A DNA stretch of 64,000 bases from W0P28-013 sp964570565 (GTDB lineage Bacteria > Bacteroidota > Bacteroidia > Bacteroidales > Paludibacteraceae). Shown piece after piece: positions 43,540 to 52,080 of the stretch. The position numbers and the translations under genes were made by a program. Every line of letters starts with the position of its first letter. The stretch's first letter is position 1. Location: contig CAZMYT010000001.1 in assembly GCA_964570565.1 (NCBI GenBank), forward strand, positions 62,001 through 126,000, in the 5' to 3' direction. The notes under the pieces were generated by a model. It saw only the letters and a list, made by a program, of their open reading frames with translations, was not told the DNA's origin and searched no databases.

Positions 43540-44772
43540 ATGCAAAAAATAGTTACAGTAGTTCATTGGTTTAACTTGTTAGCCGCCTTATTTTTGACGG
43601 CGACCATGATGTTCGAATTTGTGGATGTACCATGGGGTTTGTTACCTCAATTCCTGTTTTTCTCGAGTTACGTTGTCGAATTTTTTCTGGATAAAAAATG
43701 GAGGAAAGTAAAATTGGATAAAACTCATCTCTATTTTTTGGTGATATTTGGTTTCTTTGGTTTGGCTCTAATTTATTATCCATTTGATTCAACTACCTAT
43801 TTTCGAGTCTTATTAGAGCGCCGTTATGCGTTAGCTGGTTTTGCCTTTGTGGGCTTTTTTGGCGTGAATGATAAATATAAATTAAGCTACTTCCTGAATT
43901 TATTTGTAGTGACTTCGTTGCTCATTATAGCCTACCTACTAGTTGTGCGTATTGGACTGCCTGATTTTTTTGAAAGTGATCAAAAAATCCGACTATTTAA
44001 TAGTACGCGTACGGCTTATGTTAACCAGCACATGGGCTTTAATTTGTTTTTGGATTTAGCCTTGGTGTCAATTTGGTATTTATTCAAATCTTCGTGGCGA
44101 CTTATGCCCATTTGGAAACGTGTTGTTTATTTTCTTTCTGCTGGTATTTTTTTGAGTTGTTTGTTGATTTCAGAAGGTCGTGCAGGTTTTTTGATTACCA
44201 TTGTCTTAGTGTGTGTTATTATTGGTTTTGAATTATGGGAGCGACTTTCCAAATGGGGGTTATTGATGGCGTTTATTTTGGTGGTCATTGCCATTGGTTT
44301 TGCCAGTCAACATCAGCGTATACGTAATATGCGTATTGAAGGTGACCCACGCGTATTTCTTTGGCAGTCGGCATGGACTGTTATTAAAGAAAAACCACTC
44401 TTGGGACATGGTATAAGTACCGCACAAGAGCATTTTAATATTGAAAGGGAACGGAATCAAACATCTTCCTTTGAGTATGAAGTCAAGACCATGTGGCCAG
44501 ATGTGATTATCGACTCACACAACCAAGTAACACAAACTTGGATGGAGTTTGGTCTACTTGGTGTATGTTTTTTGATGTATTTGTGGCTATCCCCGCTTTT
44601 GATTGTTGATAAAAAAAGATGGTTATTTACGTTGCTAATGTTGCTACTGTGCGTTAATCAAGCCATGTTCAATCCCTTTATCACAGGTTCTTCGTCAGCA
44701 TTATTTGGAGTTATTACGTTACTATTATTACGTGTTCCTAATAATCTTTCACTATCCAATAAAACCGATTAG
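43540..44772 (+). CDS. O-antigen ligase/polymerase family membrane protein
   Basis: A protein of 410 residues with about ten membrane helices and a large periplasmic loop near residues 260-340. The loop contains 'LLGHGISTAQEHFNIERER' and 'DSHNQVTQTWMEFGLLGVCFLMYLW', the WaaL/Wzy_C signature in which 'H(N)...G..G' follows 'GHG'. Such proteins join O-chains to the lipid A core or polymerize repeat units. It is the last gene of the operon and probably the attachment step for the glycan. ATG 43540 is preferred to TTG 43522. Confidence 0.87.
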   Translation: MQKIVTVVHWFNLLAALFLTATMMFEFVDVPWGLLPQFLFFSSYVVEFFLDKKWRKVKLDKTHLYFLVIFGFFGLALIYYPFDSTTYFRVLLERRYALAGFAFVGFFGVNDKYKLSYFLNLFVVTSLLIIAYLLVVRIGLPDFFESDQKIRLFNSTRTAYVNQHMGFNLFLDLALVSIWYLFKSSWRLMPIWKRVVYFLSAGIFLSCLLISEGRAGFLITIVLVCVIIGFELWERLSKWGLLMAFILVVIAIGFASQHQRIRNMRIEGDPRVFLWQSAWTVIKEKPLLGHGISTAQEHFNIERERNQTSSFEYEVKTMWPDVIIDSHNQVTQTWMEFGLLGVCFLMYLWLSPLLIVDKKRWLFTLLMLLLCVNQAMFNPFITGSSSALFGVITLLLLRVPNNLSLSNKTD

Positions 44773-44791
44773 GAATAGTGTTTCGTGAAGT

Positions 44792-45721
44792 TTATGACTT
44801 CATAAAAGGGATAAAACGAGGAACTTTTTGTTGGTAAGTCTTGTATTCGGGATACTTGCCTGCACTCAACATCTCACCAAAATCGGAGCTGCCACGGAAG
44901 AGTACCAATAATAAGAGGCAGCCGGCAATTGACCAGTTAATCCATTCACCACTTGCTACTACGCTGAATAAGTAGAAGCATATCCAAATAGATTGTTCTG
45001 CAAAATAATTTGGGTGGCGGCTGTATGCCCATAATCCTTTATCGAGGAAACCTTTTTTATGATCACCACTTAATGGTTCGCCTGCGTGAATCTTTCTCCA
45101 TTTTTGGCTTTGAAACTTCCAATGTTGAATATCAGCTAAGGTTTCATACATAATGAAGAATAACATCAATGCTCCTACGGCGTAGTCGAACACCGTTAAT
45201 TCCGTATCTTTGTGTTGTAATGCTACCACCGATGGAAGCGTGAACAGTAAGATTAAAGTTTGCTGATAGAAACAGATGAATAGAAGATTAAAAAGAGTCC
45301 ATTTCCAACGCGGTTGAAACTCTGGTTTTTCGCGTAATACCTTCCAGCGATAATCTTCTTCGCCTTCCCAAAATCGCCATTGATAGGCTCCTTTTAACGC
45401 AAAATTGGTGGTTAAACGAATTCCCCAGATACTTGCTAAAACCGCCATAAGCACTAACCGAGGTGCAAAATCGCCATAATAGGCAACGACCCACACATAT
45501 GCGATGGGTAATATACTCCACAGTTTATCTACCTGGCTATTATTGTTGGTGAGTTCACCCACAATAAAAGAATAGGCGATAGCAATGGCAGTAATGATGA
45601 TTAATGTTTTCAGCGTTTCCCATTCAAGATTGCCCAAGGCAGTTCCAAAAAAATAAGAGACAAAAGGCACTACTAATAAGGTGAACAATAGTACTAGCGC
45701 AACAGAGGAGATGTTTTTCAT
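44792..45721 (-). CDS. DUF1295 family membrane protein (steroid 5-alpha-reductase-like)
   Basis: A 309-residue integral membrane protein with seven or so helices and the DUF1295 signature 'KGFLDKGLWAYSRHPNYFAEQSIWICFYLFSV', shared with isoprenylcysteine methyltransferase and steroid reductase folds. 'VDKLWSILPIAYVW' and 'TNFALKGAYQWRFWEGEEDYRW' are also typical. Substrate unknown. It has its own promoter and converges on the glycan operon 19 bases away. Confidence 0.9.
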   Translation of the reverse strand: MKNISSVALVLLFTLLVVPFVSYFFGTALGNLEWETLKTLIIITAIAIAYSFIVGELTNNNSQVDKLWSILPIAYVWVVAYYGDFAPRLVLMAVLASIWGIRLTTNFALKGAYQWRFWEGEEDYRWKVLREKPEFQPRWKWTLFNLLFICFYQQTLILLFTLPSVVALQHKDTELTVFDYAVGALMLFFIMYETLADIQHWKFQSQKWRKIHAGEPLSGDHKKGFLDKGLWAYSRHPNYFAEQSIWICFYLFSVVASGEWINWSIAGCLLLLVLFRGSSDFGEMLSAGKYPEYKTYQQKVPRFIPFMKS

Positions 45722-45756
45722 ACGATTTGGTTGTTAGGGTTTAACATTTGGATTGA

Positions 45757-45786
45757 CAAATGTACAAATCTTTTTAAGATATCCAA
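45757..45786 (-). promoter_or_regulatory. Promoter of the DUF1295 gene
   Basis: Minus-strand TTTTG, 19 bases, then TACATTTG (TAnnTTTG). Confidence 0.65.
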
Positions 45787-45826
45787 AATCTTCATTTAAG
45801 CTAATGTGCTTTACCATTGATATAAC

Positions 45827-45861
45827 AAAAAAGCACTTGTTATACACAAGTGCTTTTTTAC
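45827..45861 (-). terminator. Terminator after groEL
   Basis: Hairpin AAAAAAGCACTTGTG / CACAAGTGCTTTTTT with a short loop, reading T-rich on the minus strand. Confidence 0.9.
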
Positions 45862-45878
45862 ATACAGGATGAAATTTA

Positions 45879-47513
45879 TTACATCATGCCGCCCATACCA
45901 CCACCCATAGGAGGCATCGCAGGAGCTGGATTTTCTTCTTTTTTGTCTACAATTACACATTCGGTAGTTAGGAACATACCAGCAATTGATGCGGCATTTT
46001 CTAAAGCAACACGCGTTACTTTTGCAGGGTCAACCACACCAGCTGCCAACATATATTCATATTTGTCGGTGCGTGCGTTATAACCGAAATCTTTTTGTCC
46101 TTCACGCACTTTTTGCACTACCACAGCGCCTTCTTTACCAGCATTTGCCACGATTTGACGAAGTGGCTCTTCGATTGCTCGTTTTACGATATCGATACCA
46201 GTTTGTTCGTCGTCACAATCGCCTTTAAGACCTTCTAAAGCATCGATGGCACGAATATATGCTACGCCACCGCCAGGAACAATTCCTTCTTCTATGGCAG
46301 CACGTGTAGCACTTAGAGCGTCGTCTACGCGGTCTTTTTTCTCTTTCATTTCCACTTCTGATGCGGCACCCACATAAAGTACTGCTACACCGCCAGCTAA
46401 TTTAGCCAAACGTTCTTGTAATTTTTCACGATCGTAATCTGATGTGGTAGCTGCGATCTGTGCTTTGATTTGATTGACACGTGTGGCAATCGCTTCTTTT
46501 GAGCCAGCACCATTTACAATAACAGTATTGTCTTTGTTAACGGTTATCTTTTCTGCAGAGCCAAGCATCTCTAAGGTGGCAGTTTCCAACTTAACGCCTT
46601 TTTCTTCTGAAATAACGACCCCGCCAGTTAAGATAGCGATATCTTCCAACATTTCTTTACGACGATCACCAAATCCTGGAGCTTTCACAGCACAAATTTT
46701 GAGTTGCGCACGCAAGCGGTTTACTACTAAGGTTGTTAATGCCTCACTATCAACATCTTCAGCGATAATTAATAAAGGGCGACCAGATTGTACGGCTGGT
46801 TCTAATACAGGTAATAACTCTTTGAGGTTCGATATTTTTTTGTCGTAAATCAGGATGTATGGTTTTTCCATTTCCACTTCCATTGTTTCCGTGTTGGTCA
46901 CAAAATAAGGAGAAATGTAACCACGATCGAACTGCATACCTTCTACAACCTCGATAGTGGTGTCGGTGCCTTTTGCTTCTTCGATGGTAATAACGCCATC
47001 TTTTGATACTTTGCGCATGGCATCAGCAATGAGTTTACCGATAACGGCATCATTGTTAGCTGAAATAGTAGCTACTTGTTCAATTTTATCGAAATCGTTG
47101 CCGACTGTTTGCGCTTGTGCTTTGATACTTTCTACTACTTTTACAACCGCTTTGTCGATACCGCGTTTCAAATCCATAGGATTAGCACCTGCAGTTACGT
47201 TTTTTAAACCAACACCCACAATCGATTGTGCCAATACAGTAGCTGTAGTTGTTCCATCACCAGCTTGTTCGCCCGTTTTGCTAGCTACTTCTTTTACTAA
47301 TTGTGCACCAAGGTTCTGAACCGCATTGTCCAATTCTATTTCCTTTGCTACAGTTACACCATCTTTGGTGATATGAGGAGCACCATATTTTTTCTCAATA
47401 ATTACGTTGCGACCTTTAGGTCCGAGTGTTACTTTTACCGCATTGGCCAACTCGTCAACCCCTTTTTTTAATTCGTCGCGGGCATCAATATTGAATGAAA
47501 TTTCTTTTGCCAT
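45879..47513 (-). CDS. groL: 60 kDa chaperonin GroEL
   Basis: The tetradecameric folding chamber subunit. At 544 residues it is full length: 'AKEISFNIDARDELKKGVDELANAVKVTLGPKGRNVIIEKKYGAPHITKDGVTVAKEIEL', the ATPase loop 'AGDGTTTATVLAQSIV', and a C-terminal Gly-Met tail 'MPPMGGGMGGMM'. It follows groES by 37 bases. Confidence 0.98.
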   Translation of the reverse strand: MAKEISFNIDARDELKKGVDELANAVKVTLGPKGRNVIIEKKYGAPHITKDGVTVAKEIELDNAVQNLGAQLVKEVASKTGEQAGDGTTTATVLAQSIVGVGLKNVTAGANPMDLKRGIDKAVVKVVESIKAQAQTVGNDFDKIEQVATISANNDAVIGKLIADAMRKVSKDGVITIEEAKGTDTTIEVVEGMQFDRGYISPYFVTNTETMEVEMEKPYILIYDKKISNLKELLPVLEPAVQSGRPLLIIAEDVDSEALTTLVVNRLRAQLKICAVKAPGFGDRRKEMLEDIAILTGGVVISEEKGVKLETATLEMLGSAEKITVNKDNTVIVNGAGSKEAIATRVNQIKAQIAATTSDYDREKLQERLAKLAGGVAVLYVGAASEVEMKEKKDRVDDALSATRAAIEEGIVPGGGVAYIRAIDALEGLKGDCDDEQTGIDIVKRAIEEPLRQIVANAGKEGAVVVQKVREGQKDFGYNARTDKYEYMLAAGVVDPAKVTRVALENAASIAGMFLTTECVIVDKKEENPAPAMPPMGGGMGGMM

Positions 47514-47550
47514 AATACTAAAATGTTTAATGTTAAACGATTTGTTGATT

Positions 47551-47820
47551 TTAAAGAATTGCTAAAACATCGCTTTGACGCATGATGAGGAATCGTTCGC
47601 CTTCGAGTTCTAACTCGGTGCCAGCAAATTTACCATACAGTACACTGTCACCAGCTTTAAGTACCATTTCTTCGTCTTTAGTTCCTTTACCTACTGCAAC
47701 GACATTCCCTTTTAAAGGTTTTTCTTTGGCTGAATCGGGGATAATAATGCCACCCACGGTTTTTTCTTCTGCCGCTACTGGTTTAATCAGTACGCGGTCT
47801 GCTAATGGTTTAATGTTCAT
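47551..47820 (-). CDS. groS: 10 kDa co-chaperonin GroES
   Basis: The 89-residue lid of the GroEL chamber. Seen: 'IKPLADRVLIKPVAAEEKTVGGIIIPDSAKEKPLKGNVVAVGKGTKD', with the mobile loop 'EEKTVGGIIIPD', and the ending 'VLYGKFAGTELELEGERFLIMRQSDVLAIL'. First gene of the groES-groEL operon. No CIRCE element (TTAGCACTC-N9-GAGTGCTAA) is present; other dyads lie upstream. Confidence 0.98.
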   Translation of the reverse strand: MNIKPLADRVLIKPVAAEEKTVGGIIIPDSAKEKPLKGNVVAVGKGTKDEEMVLKAGDSVLYGKFAGTELELEGERFLIMRQSDVLAIL

Positions 47821-47864
47821 AGTTTAAAAGTTTATTTATTGATGTTATAGATAATGGTTATAAT

Positions 47865-47914
47865 GCCGAAGCCTTGCTTCAGCAGTAGAAATTTATCACA
47901 TTGTATGCCAATGT
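47865..47914 (-). promoter_or_regulatory. Dyads in the groES control region
   Basis: Two inverted repeats lie upstream of groES: ACATTG-TATGC-CAATGT at 47898-47914 (perfect 6-bp arms) and GAAGC-CTT-GCTTC at 47868-47880. Between them, minus-strand TAAATTTC (47888-47895) is a one-mismatch -7 box. They could be operators for a heat-shock regulator other than HrcA; this is inference. Confidence 0.4.
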
Positions 47915-47941
47915 CTGTTGTTGTCACAATTGGCAGGTGAA

Positions 47942-48751
47942 TTATGACAAGCTGTCAGCGCCCTTTCGTTGTTTAAAATATACTACACAACGGTAAATCC
48001 AAAATACGAAAAATGGTAATGCTAAGTTGAGGGTGATACTTGAAGTGTCAAGTAAATAACCAAGAATAATTAGCGCAATGGAATAATATAGAACTCTAAA
48101 GGTCGTTTTCGCCTTTTCGTTAGGTATTATTTTCTTTATTATTGGGTAACGATAGTTCGGTATTGAAAATCGTTCAATTCCTATTTCTATGGGATAAATT
48201 AATAGTATTAATAAGGTTTTCAAGACTTGCTGATCCGATTCGATGATCCATACGAACGGGACAAATCGGGATGCTACTAACCAAAAATATAAAAAAGCGT
48301 TGTATTTTGATCGCCACTGATTATAACAGAAAAATAATAGGGGACATGTAGTGGCTAAACCTATTGCTATTAATGCATTAGTTGTTGGTAGTAATAAATA
48401 GGTAATTAATAAACCAACGGTAAAAATAGCGAATCTAGCAATGGTAATTTCTCGGAAATGGTTATTCCCATATTCCATTTCTGCTTTGTTGAGCCTTAAT
48501 GTTGGGGCTGTTTCGTGGTGTACTGCTTTTATATCATTATAGATGTATCCCCACTCATAGAGGTAAAATATAGAGCATGAAAAGATACATAATGCGACTA
48601 TTTCTGTCCAATGTGTGACGCCTGTACAAATTAAAGCGTAATAGATGGTGGTAAAAAAGTTGATAAAGAGCCATGACGTTATTCTCTGATTGTTATGTTG
48701 CAAACGAATCTGAAAATTATAGTTCATGGGAATCCAAAAGAGTGATGCCAT
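47942..48751 (-). CDS. UbiA-like integral membrane protein
   Basis: A hydrophobic protein of 269 residues with seven or eight membrane helices. 'YEWGYIYNDIKAVHHETAPTLRLNK' near residue 75 resembles the first Asp-rich motif (NDxxD) of UbiA prenyltransferases but with fewer Asp residues, and no clear second motif is seen. It is the last gene of a four-gene operon after a HAD phosphatase. HAD-UbiA pairs are known as fused or adjacent genes in glycan loci, which supports transfer of a sugar or lipid phosphate. The start could also be ATG 48778, overlapping the HAD gene. Confidence 0.6.
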   Translation of the reverse strand: MASLFWIPMNYNFQIRLQHNNQRITSWLFINFFTTIYYALICTGVTHWTEIVALCIFSCSIFYLYEWGYIYNDIKAVHHETAPTLRLNKAEMEYGNNHFREITIARFAIFTVGLLITYLLLPTTNALIAIGLATTCPLLFFCYNQWRSKYNAFLYFWLVASRFVPFVWIIESDQQVLKTLLILLIYPIEIGIERFSIPNYRYPIIKKIIPNEKAKTTFRVLYYSIALIILGYLLDTSSITLNLALPFFVFWIYRCVVYFKQRKGADSLS

Positions 48752-48755
48752 CGTT

Positions 48756-49430
48756 TTATCTTTGGAATGTATAATCATTAGTAGGGGTTATATAATGGAT
48801 GTGGTTCTGTTTTTGTGTCAACTTTTGCCATCTTTTCCGGTTGTTATATAGAATGATGGTCGCTTCTTGGGCACTCTCAATAAGTGAAACATCGCCAGGA
48901 TTATCGGTAATCACCAGTGTGTATGGTTTCTGAATGTTGAGTGTAGTCAAGTATTCCGATTTTTTGCGAAGTGCATCATACTCCAATTTACCTTCGCAGA
49001 TATTGTTGTGATATTTTAATGACGAAGAAATATAGTGTTGTATGCCCATTTTTTTTGCCACTGTTTCTGCTATAAGATCTATGGTGCCAGATACGAGTAT
49101 TAATTCGTTTGTGGGACGTTTTGCTTCTATCAAATCCCATATTTCGTGTATGCGACGTGGTGATAAATAGTTGTCGTAAAACGCATCCGCCCTGTTAAGC
49201 AACTCTGCATGCGGTATGCCTTTTAGGTAGGAAAGTGCAATTTTGCGTGATAAATCAAGATGAAATAGGCGATATATGAGGCTGTTGGTGTAGCGCCAGA
49301 TGGGCGTTTTCATCAGTTTGCGAAATCGCTTGTAGGATTTCTGGGTGATGTAGAAATCCAAAAAATCAAATGTGGTATTTGAATAGAATAGCGTACCACA
49401 AATATCTATCAAAATCGCATTTGTAATCAT
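48756..49430 (-). CDS. HAD-superfamily phosphatase with Cys in motif I
   Basis: A 224-residue HAD-IB-like hydrolase with motif I 'LIDICGTLF' (D9, then C11 where DxDGT enzymes have the second Asp), motif II 'LILVSGTIDLIAETVAKKMG', motif III region 'KKSEYL' and motif IV 'TLVITDNPGDVSLIESA'. The helical cap between motifs I and II is long and basic. It starts directly after the GT4 stop and is followed by the UbiA-like gene 4 bases on. The Cys change may alter the general acid and thus the activity. Substrate unknown. Confidence 0.82.
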   Translation of the reverse strand: MITNAILIDICGTLFYSNTTFDFLDFYITQKSYKRFRKLMKTPIWRYTNSLIYRLFHLDLSRKIALSYLKGIPHAELLNRADAFYDNYLSPRRIHEIWDLIEAKRPTNELILVSGTIDLIAETVAKKMGIQHYISSSLKYHNNICEGKLEYDALRKKSEYLTTLNIQKPYTLVITDNPGDVSLIESAQEATIILYNNRKRWQKLTQKQNHIHYITPTNDYTFQR

Positions 49431-50630
49431 TTATTTGATGATGTTATTAAAGATTTCTTCAAATTGAAGCGCTTGGTTTTGTCGTGAAAATTGTTCTTTC
49501 TGTTGCACTTCTACGTGTGTATAGCCTTCTTGTTCCCACTGTGCGTAAGCTTTTAATATGAAATCCTTGACTTCTTCTACTCTTGTAGCGGCTAATCCTG
49601 ACTTTGTTTCTTGTATGGTTTTTGCCAAATAACCTTCGTCACTTCTGATGCAGAGAATAGGTTTTTCAACGCCTAGTGCTTCAAAGAATTTTGTGGTCAT
49701 AATGCCATGCGTTCCTTTATTTGTGAGTACTAAAATGATGGAACTATTAGCCAAAATAGTTGCAACTTCTGAGTTAGGAACATAGCTATTTACTTCCAAC
49801 TGATGATTATTTTCAAGGTATTGAGATGCCATCTGTTTGAGTGGCGCATGCATTTCGGCATTTGTGTACCACACGATATCTATGAGCGGTTTGTCTATTT
49901 CAGATAAAGCTTCAAACAATAACGTGGGATCTTGTAGAGGTTTTCCGTACCATTTCCCCGCATATACAATCTTAAATCTTTCAGATTTGACTTTCATCGG
50001 ATAAAAGCGTTTTTCATCGTATCCATTGTAGATTAGATGTGTCTTCGGATTAAATTGGGATAAATAATCAACATGCCAAGGAGATACACTGCTCAAACTA
50101 TCGGCTTTGCGTAGTATTTTGTTGCGTCGCCAAATATTGAGCTGACGGTAAAGTTTATTAATCAAATTGAACGAGCTGCTGCTTAAGGCTTTACTGTATG
50201 CGTTGTTGGCACATTGTTCAGCAATATCTCGCAAATCTATATGTAGAGGAATCTGTTTTTGTTGTGCAATTTTATGTGCCGCTCGCAAGCCAAATGTGTG
50301 AAATGTGCTACAAAATACCATGTCGTATTCTGTATCAGTCACATATTTTAGTGCGTGGCGTGTAAAGTATCTATTTTTATAATCAAATAAAACATTCAGT
50401 ATGTTTTTACACAGCCATTCGACTTTACCAAGTGTCCCTTGATGTTTGTAGAATGGGATTTGTATTATTGGCTCTACATTTAGTGTTGACGGTATAGTTT
50501 CATATTTTTCAGTAATCCAATCGATGTTTACGTTTTTATCGCGCAGGCTCTGTACCACGTTTCTTACCCTTGCATGGTAAAGTGGTTGTGTCAGTGCATC
50601 GGTTATTACTAAAATCTTTTTTAGAGCCAT
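49431..50630 (-). CDS. Glycosyltransferase family 4 (GT-B)
   Basis: A 399-residue GT-B transferase. N-terminal acceptor half starts 'KKILVITDALTQPLYHARVRNVVQSLRDKNVNIDWI'; the donor half has 'KIVYAGKWYGKPLQDPTLLFEALSEI', 'SYVPNSEVATILANSSIILVLTNKGTHGIMTTKFFEALGVEKPILCI', the GT4 pattern with the conserved Glu. Second gene of the operon with the deacetylase-like gene upstream by 34 bases. Sugar specificity is unknown. Confidence 0.87.
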   Translation of the reverse strand: MALKKILVITDALTQPLYHARVRNVVQSLRDKNVNIDWITEKYETIPSTLNVEPIIQIPFYKHQGTLGKVEWLCKNILNVLFDYKNRYFTRHALKYVTDTEYDMVFCSTFHTFGLRAAHKIAQQKQIPLHIDLRDIAEQCANNAYSKALSSSSFNLINKLYRQLNIWRRNKILRKADSLSSVSPWHVDYLSQFNPKTHLIYNGYDEKRFYPMKVKSERFKIVYAGKWYGKPLQDPTLLFEALSEIDKPLIDIVWYTNAEMHAPLKQMASQYLENNHQLEVNSYVPNSEVATILANSSIILVLTNKGTHGIMTTKFFEALGVEKPILCIRSDEGYLAKTIQETKSGLAATRVEEVKDFILKAYAQWEQEGYTHVEVQQKEQFSRQNQALQFEEIFNNIIK

Positions 50631-50664
50631 AGCCTCTTAATGGGTGTTGTAAAATGGTGAATAT

Positions 50665-51966
50665 TTACTCCGCTTTGATGGATAAATCATTAATAAGCGT
50701 TTGATATAAAACACTGTGATAATTAGGATTTGTAAATGTTGTATTATGCCATAATAAACACAAATCGCCATTATGTTTTCGTGTTTCATTCATCAGATGC
50801 CGTGCCATGTTTAAGGCTTGGGTGTCATTCAGCCCCATATATTTAGCTTCACTCAACGTGCAATCCATCATGGTCAAAGGATGAAGTGTAAGAGATGTCA
50901 GTTCTTTCGTGTGTGGATTAATAAATTGTACCGCACGACATGTACCAAGTCTAAAGCCTGCTATGTCGGCGTAGCCCATGGTGTAATCATCTGTAATGCC
51001 TGCTTTGATAAGGTACATCATATCTTCTGGTTGTAATGCGTGCAGATAATGATGTCTAGCCGATGTAATAACTTGTTTCGGAAATGCTTTTTGTAATCTG
51101 CATTGTTCTTTAACAATAAGGTTTGGATGATAGCCGCTTTGGTAACTTGCGTGTAATCCAAACTGCGCGTTAGGACAATTATTCAATGTGTGTTTTACAA
51201 ATCTGGTGAAATCTTTGCCTTTTAACTTGTAGCCAGGATAATCAAATCCTTTTACGTGTTTTGCTGCTTTAATAAAATAGATAGGAATGGCACCTTGCAC
51301 CTGTTTATCCCTTTCGTAAATCCAAGGGAAAGTGTATGCAGGATCGTTTTCGAGTGAAAATAATGATTTTAAAACAACTTTGATAGCACAGCCTTTGTGT
51401 AAGATACCGCGTAAGAATCCGCCCACAGTGCCTCTAAAATGCCTGAAATGTGCTACAGAATCGACATCGTGGGTCAAAAAAATGTTATTATATGTTGCTT
51501 CTGGTTCGGTTACATCACATCCTTGTTGACGTAACCAACCACGTAGTAATTGGCCGTATTCATCCACAATAGGTCTATCTATAAAACCCGCTTGGTATGG
51601 TAACGATTTTTTACCTATAAAACGTCCGTGTTCATCACGTAATTTTGTTTGATTCAGCATCTCTTCGTAACGTGACAGCAGGAAATAGCTGCTCGCAATA
51701 ATATCGGCTTCTATTAGCAACGTATTGCCTTCTGTTCGTAGGAGCGGTTTTCCAAATAAGAGTGGGGTTTGTTCTATGTTTTCTAATGGCAACTGTGGCA
51801 TGGATTGCACGGTGCCATACACACTATCATCGAAGAAATGGGATGGAATAATCACCACACGGTAACGATGAAACTGATTTACATCATTGGTGTAGCCAAC
51901 TTCGGGAATTAAGTGTTTATTTCCGTGAAGTAGAAATTCAATAATATATGTAATGGTTTCTTGCAT
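50665..51966 (-). CDS. Polysaccharide deacetylase-like protein
   Basis: A 433-residue protein of the polysaccharide-deacetylase superfamily that is widespread in Bacteroidota glycan loci. After an N-terminal domain of about 165 residues ('VVIIPSHFFDDSVYGT...LLSRYEEMLN'), the catalytic part begins at 'IFLTHDVDSVAHF' (the Asp-His NodB-like motif) and continues with 'FGLHASYQSGYHPNLIVKEQCRLQKAF' and 'DYTMGYADIAGFRLGTCRAV'. No signal sequence, so it acts inside the cell or the substrate is a lipid-linked glycan. First gene of the operon. Confidence 0.8.
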   Translation of the reverse strand: MQETITYIIEFLLHGNKHLIPEVGYTNDVNQFHRYRVVIIPSHFFDDSVYGTVQSMPQLPLENIEQTPLLFGKPLLRTEGNTLLIEADIIASSYFLLSRYEEMLNQTKLRDEHGRFIGKKSLPYQAGFIDRPIVDEYGQLLRGWLRQQGCDVTEPEATYNNIFLTHDVDSVAHFRHFRGTVGGFLRGILHKGCAIKVVLKSLFSLENDPAYTFPWIYERDKQVQGAIPIYFIKAAKHVKGFDYPGYKLKGKDFTRFVKHTLNNCPNAQFGLHASYQSGYHPNLIVKEQCRLQKAFPKQVITSARHHYLHALQPEDMMYLIKAGITDDYTMGYADIAGFRLGTCRAVQFINPHTKELTSLTLHPLTMMDCTLSEAKYMGLNDTQALNMARHLMNETRKHNGDLCLLWHNTTFTNPNYHSVLYQTLINDLSIKAE

Positions 51967-51982
51967 GGTTGTTTAAGTATTG

Positions 51983-51990
51983 CAAAGTTA
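51983..51990 (-). promoter_or_regulatory. Promoter -7 box (TAacTTTG) for the deacetylase operon
   Basis: Minus-strand TAACTTTG, 17 bases before the start codon at 51966. Confidence 0.6.
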
Positions 51991-52023
51991 CAATTTTAAT
52001 TGACAAAGCCATACTAAAGGAAC

Positions 52024-52058
52024 GAAAAAACGGCTGCAAAATTATATTGCAGCCGTTG
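52024..52058 (-). terminator. Terminator after trpB2
   Basis: Hairpin AACGGCTGCAA / TTGCAGCCGTT, T run on the minus strand. Confidence 0.88.
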
Positions 52059-52080
52059 AATTCAAATATAAGAAATGGGT

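Noticed and set aside
44773..44800. Terminator between the O-antigen ligase gene and the DUF1295 gene
   Set aside because: Only a weak GAAGT/ACTTC stem, partly inside the minus-strand gene, with no T run.
47821..47941. CIRCE operator before groES
   Set aside because: No TTAGCACTC-N9-GAGTGCTAA or close variant is present.
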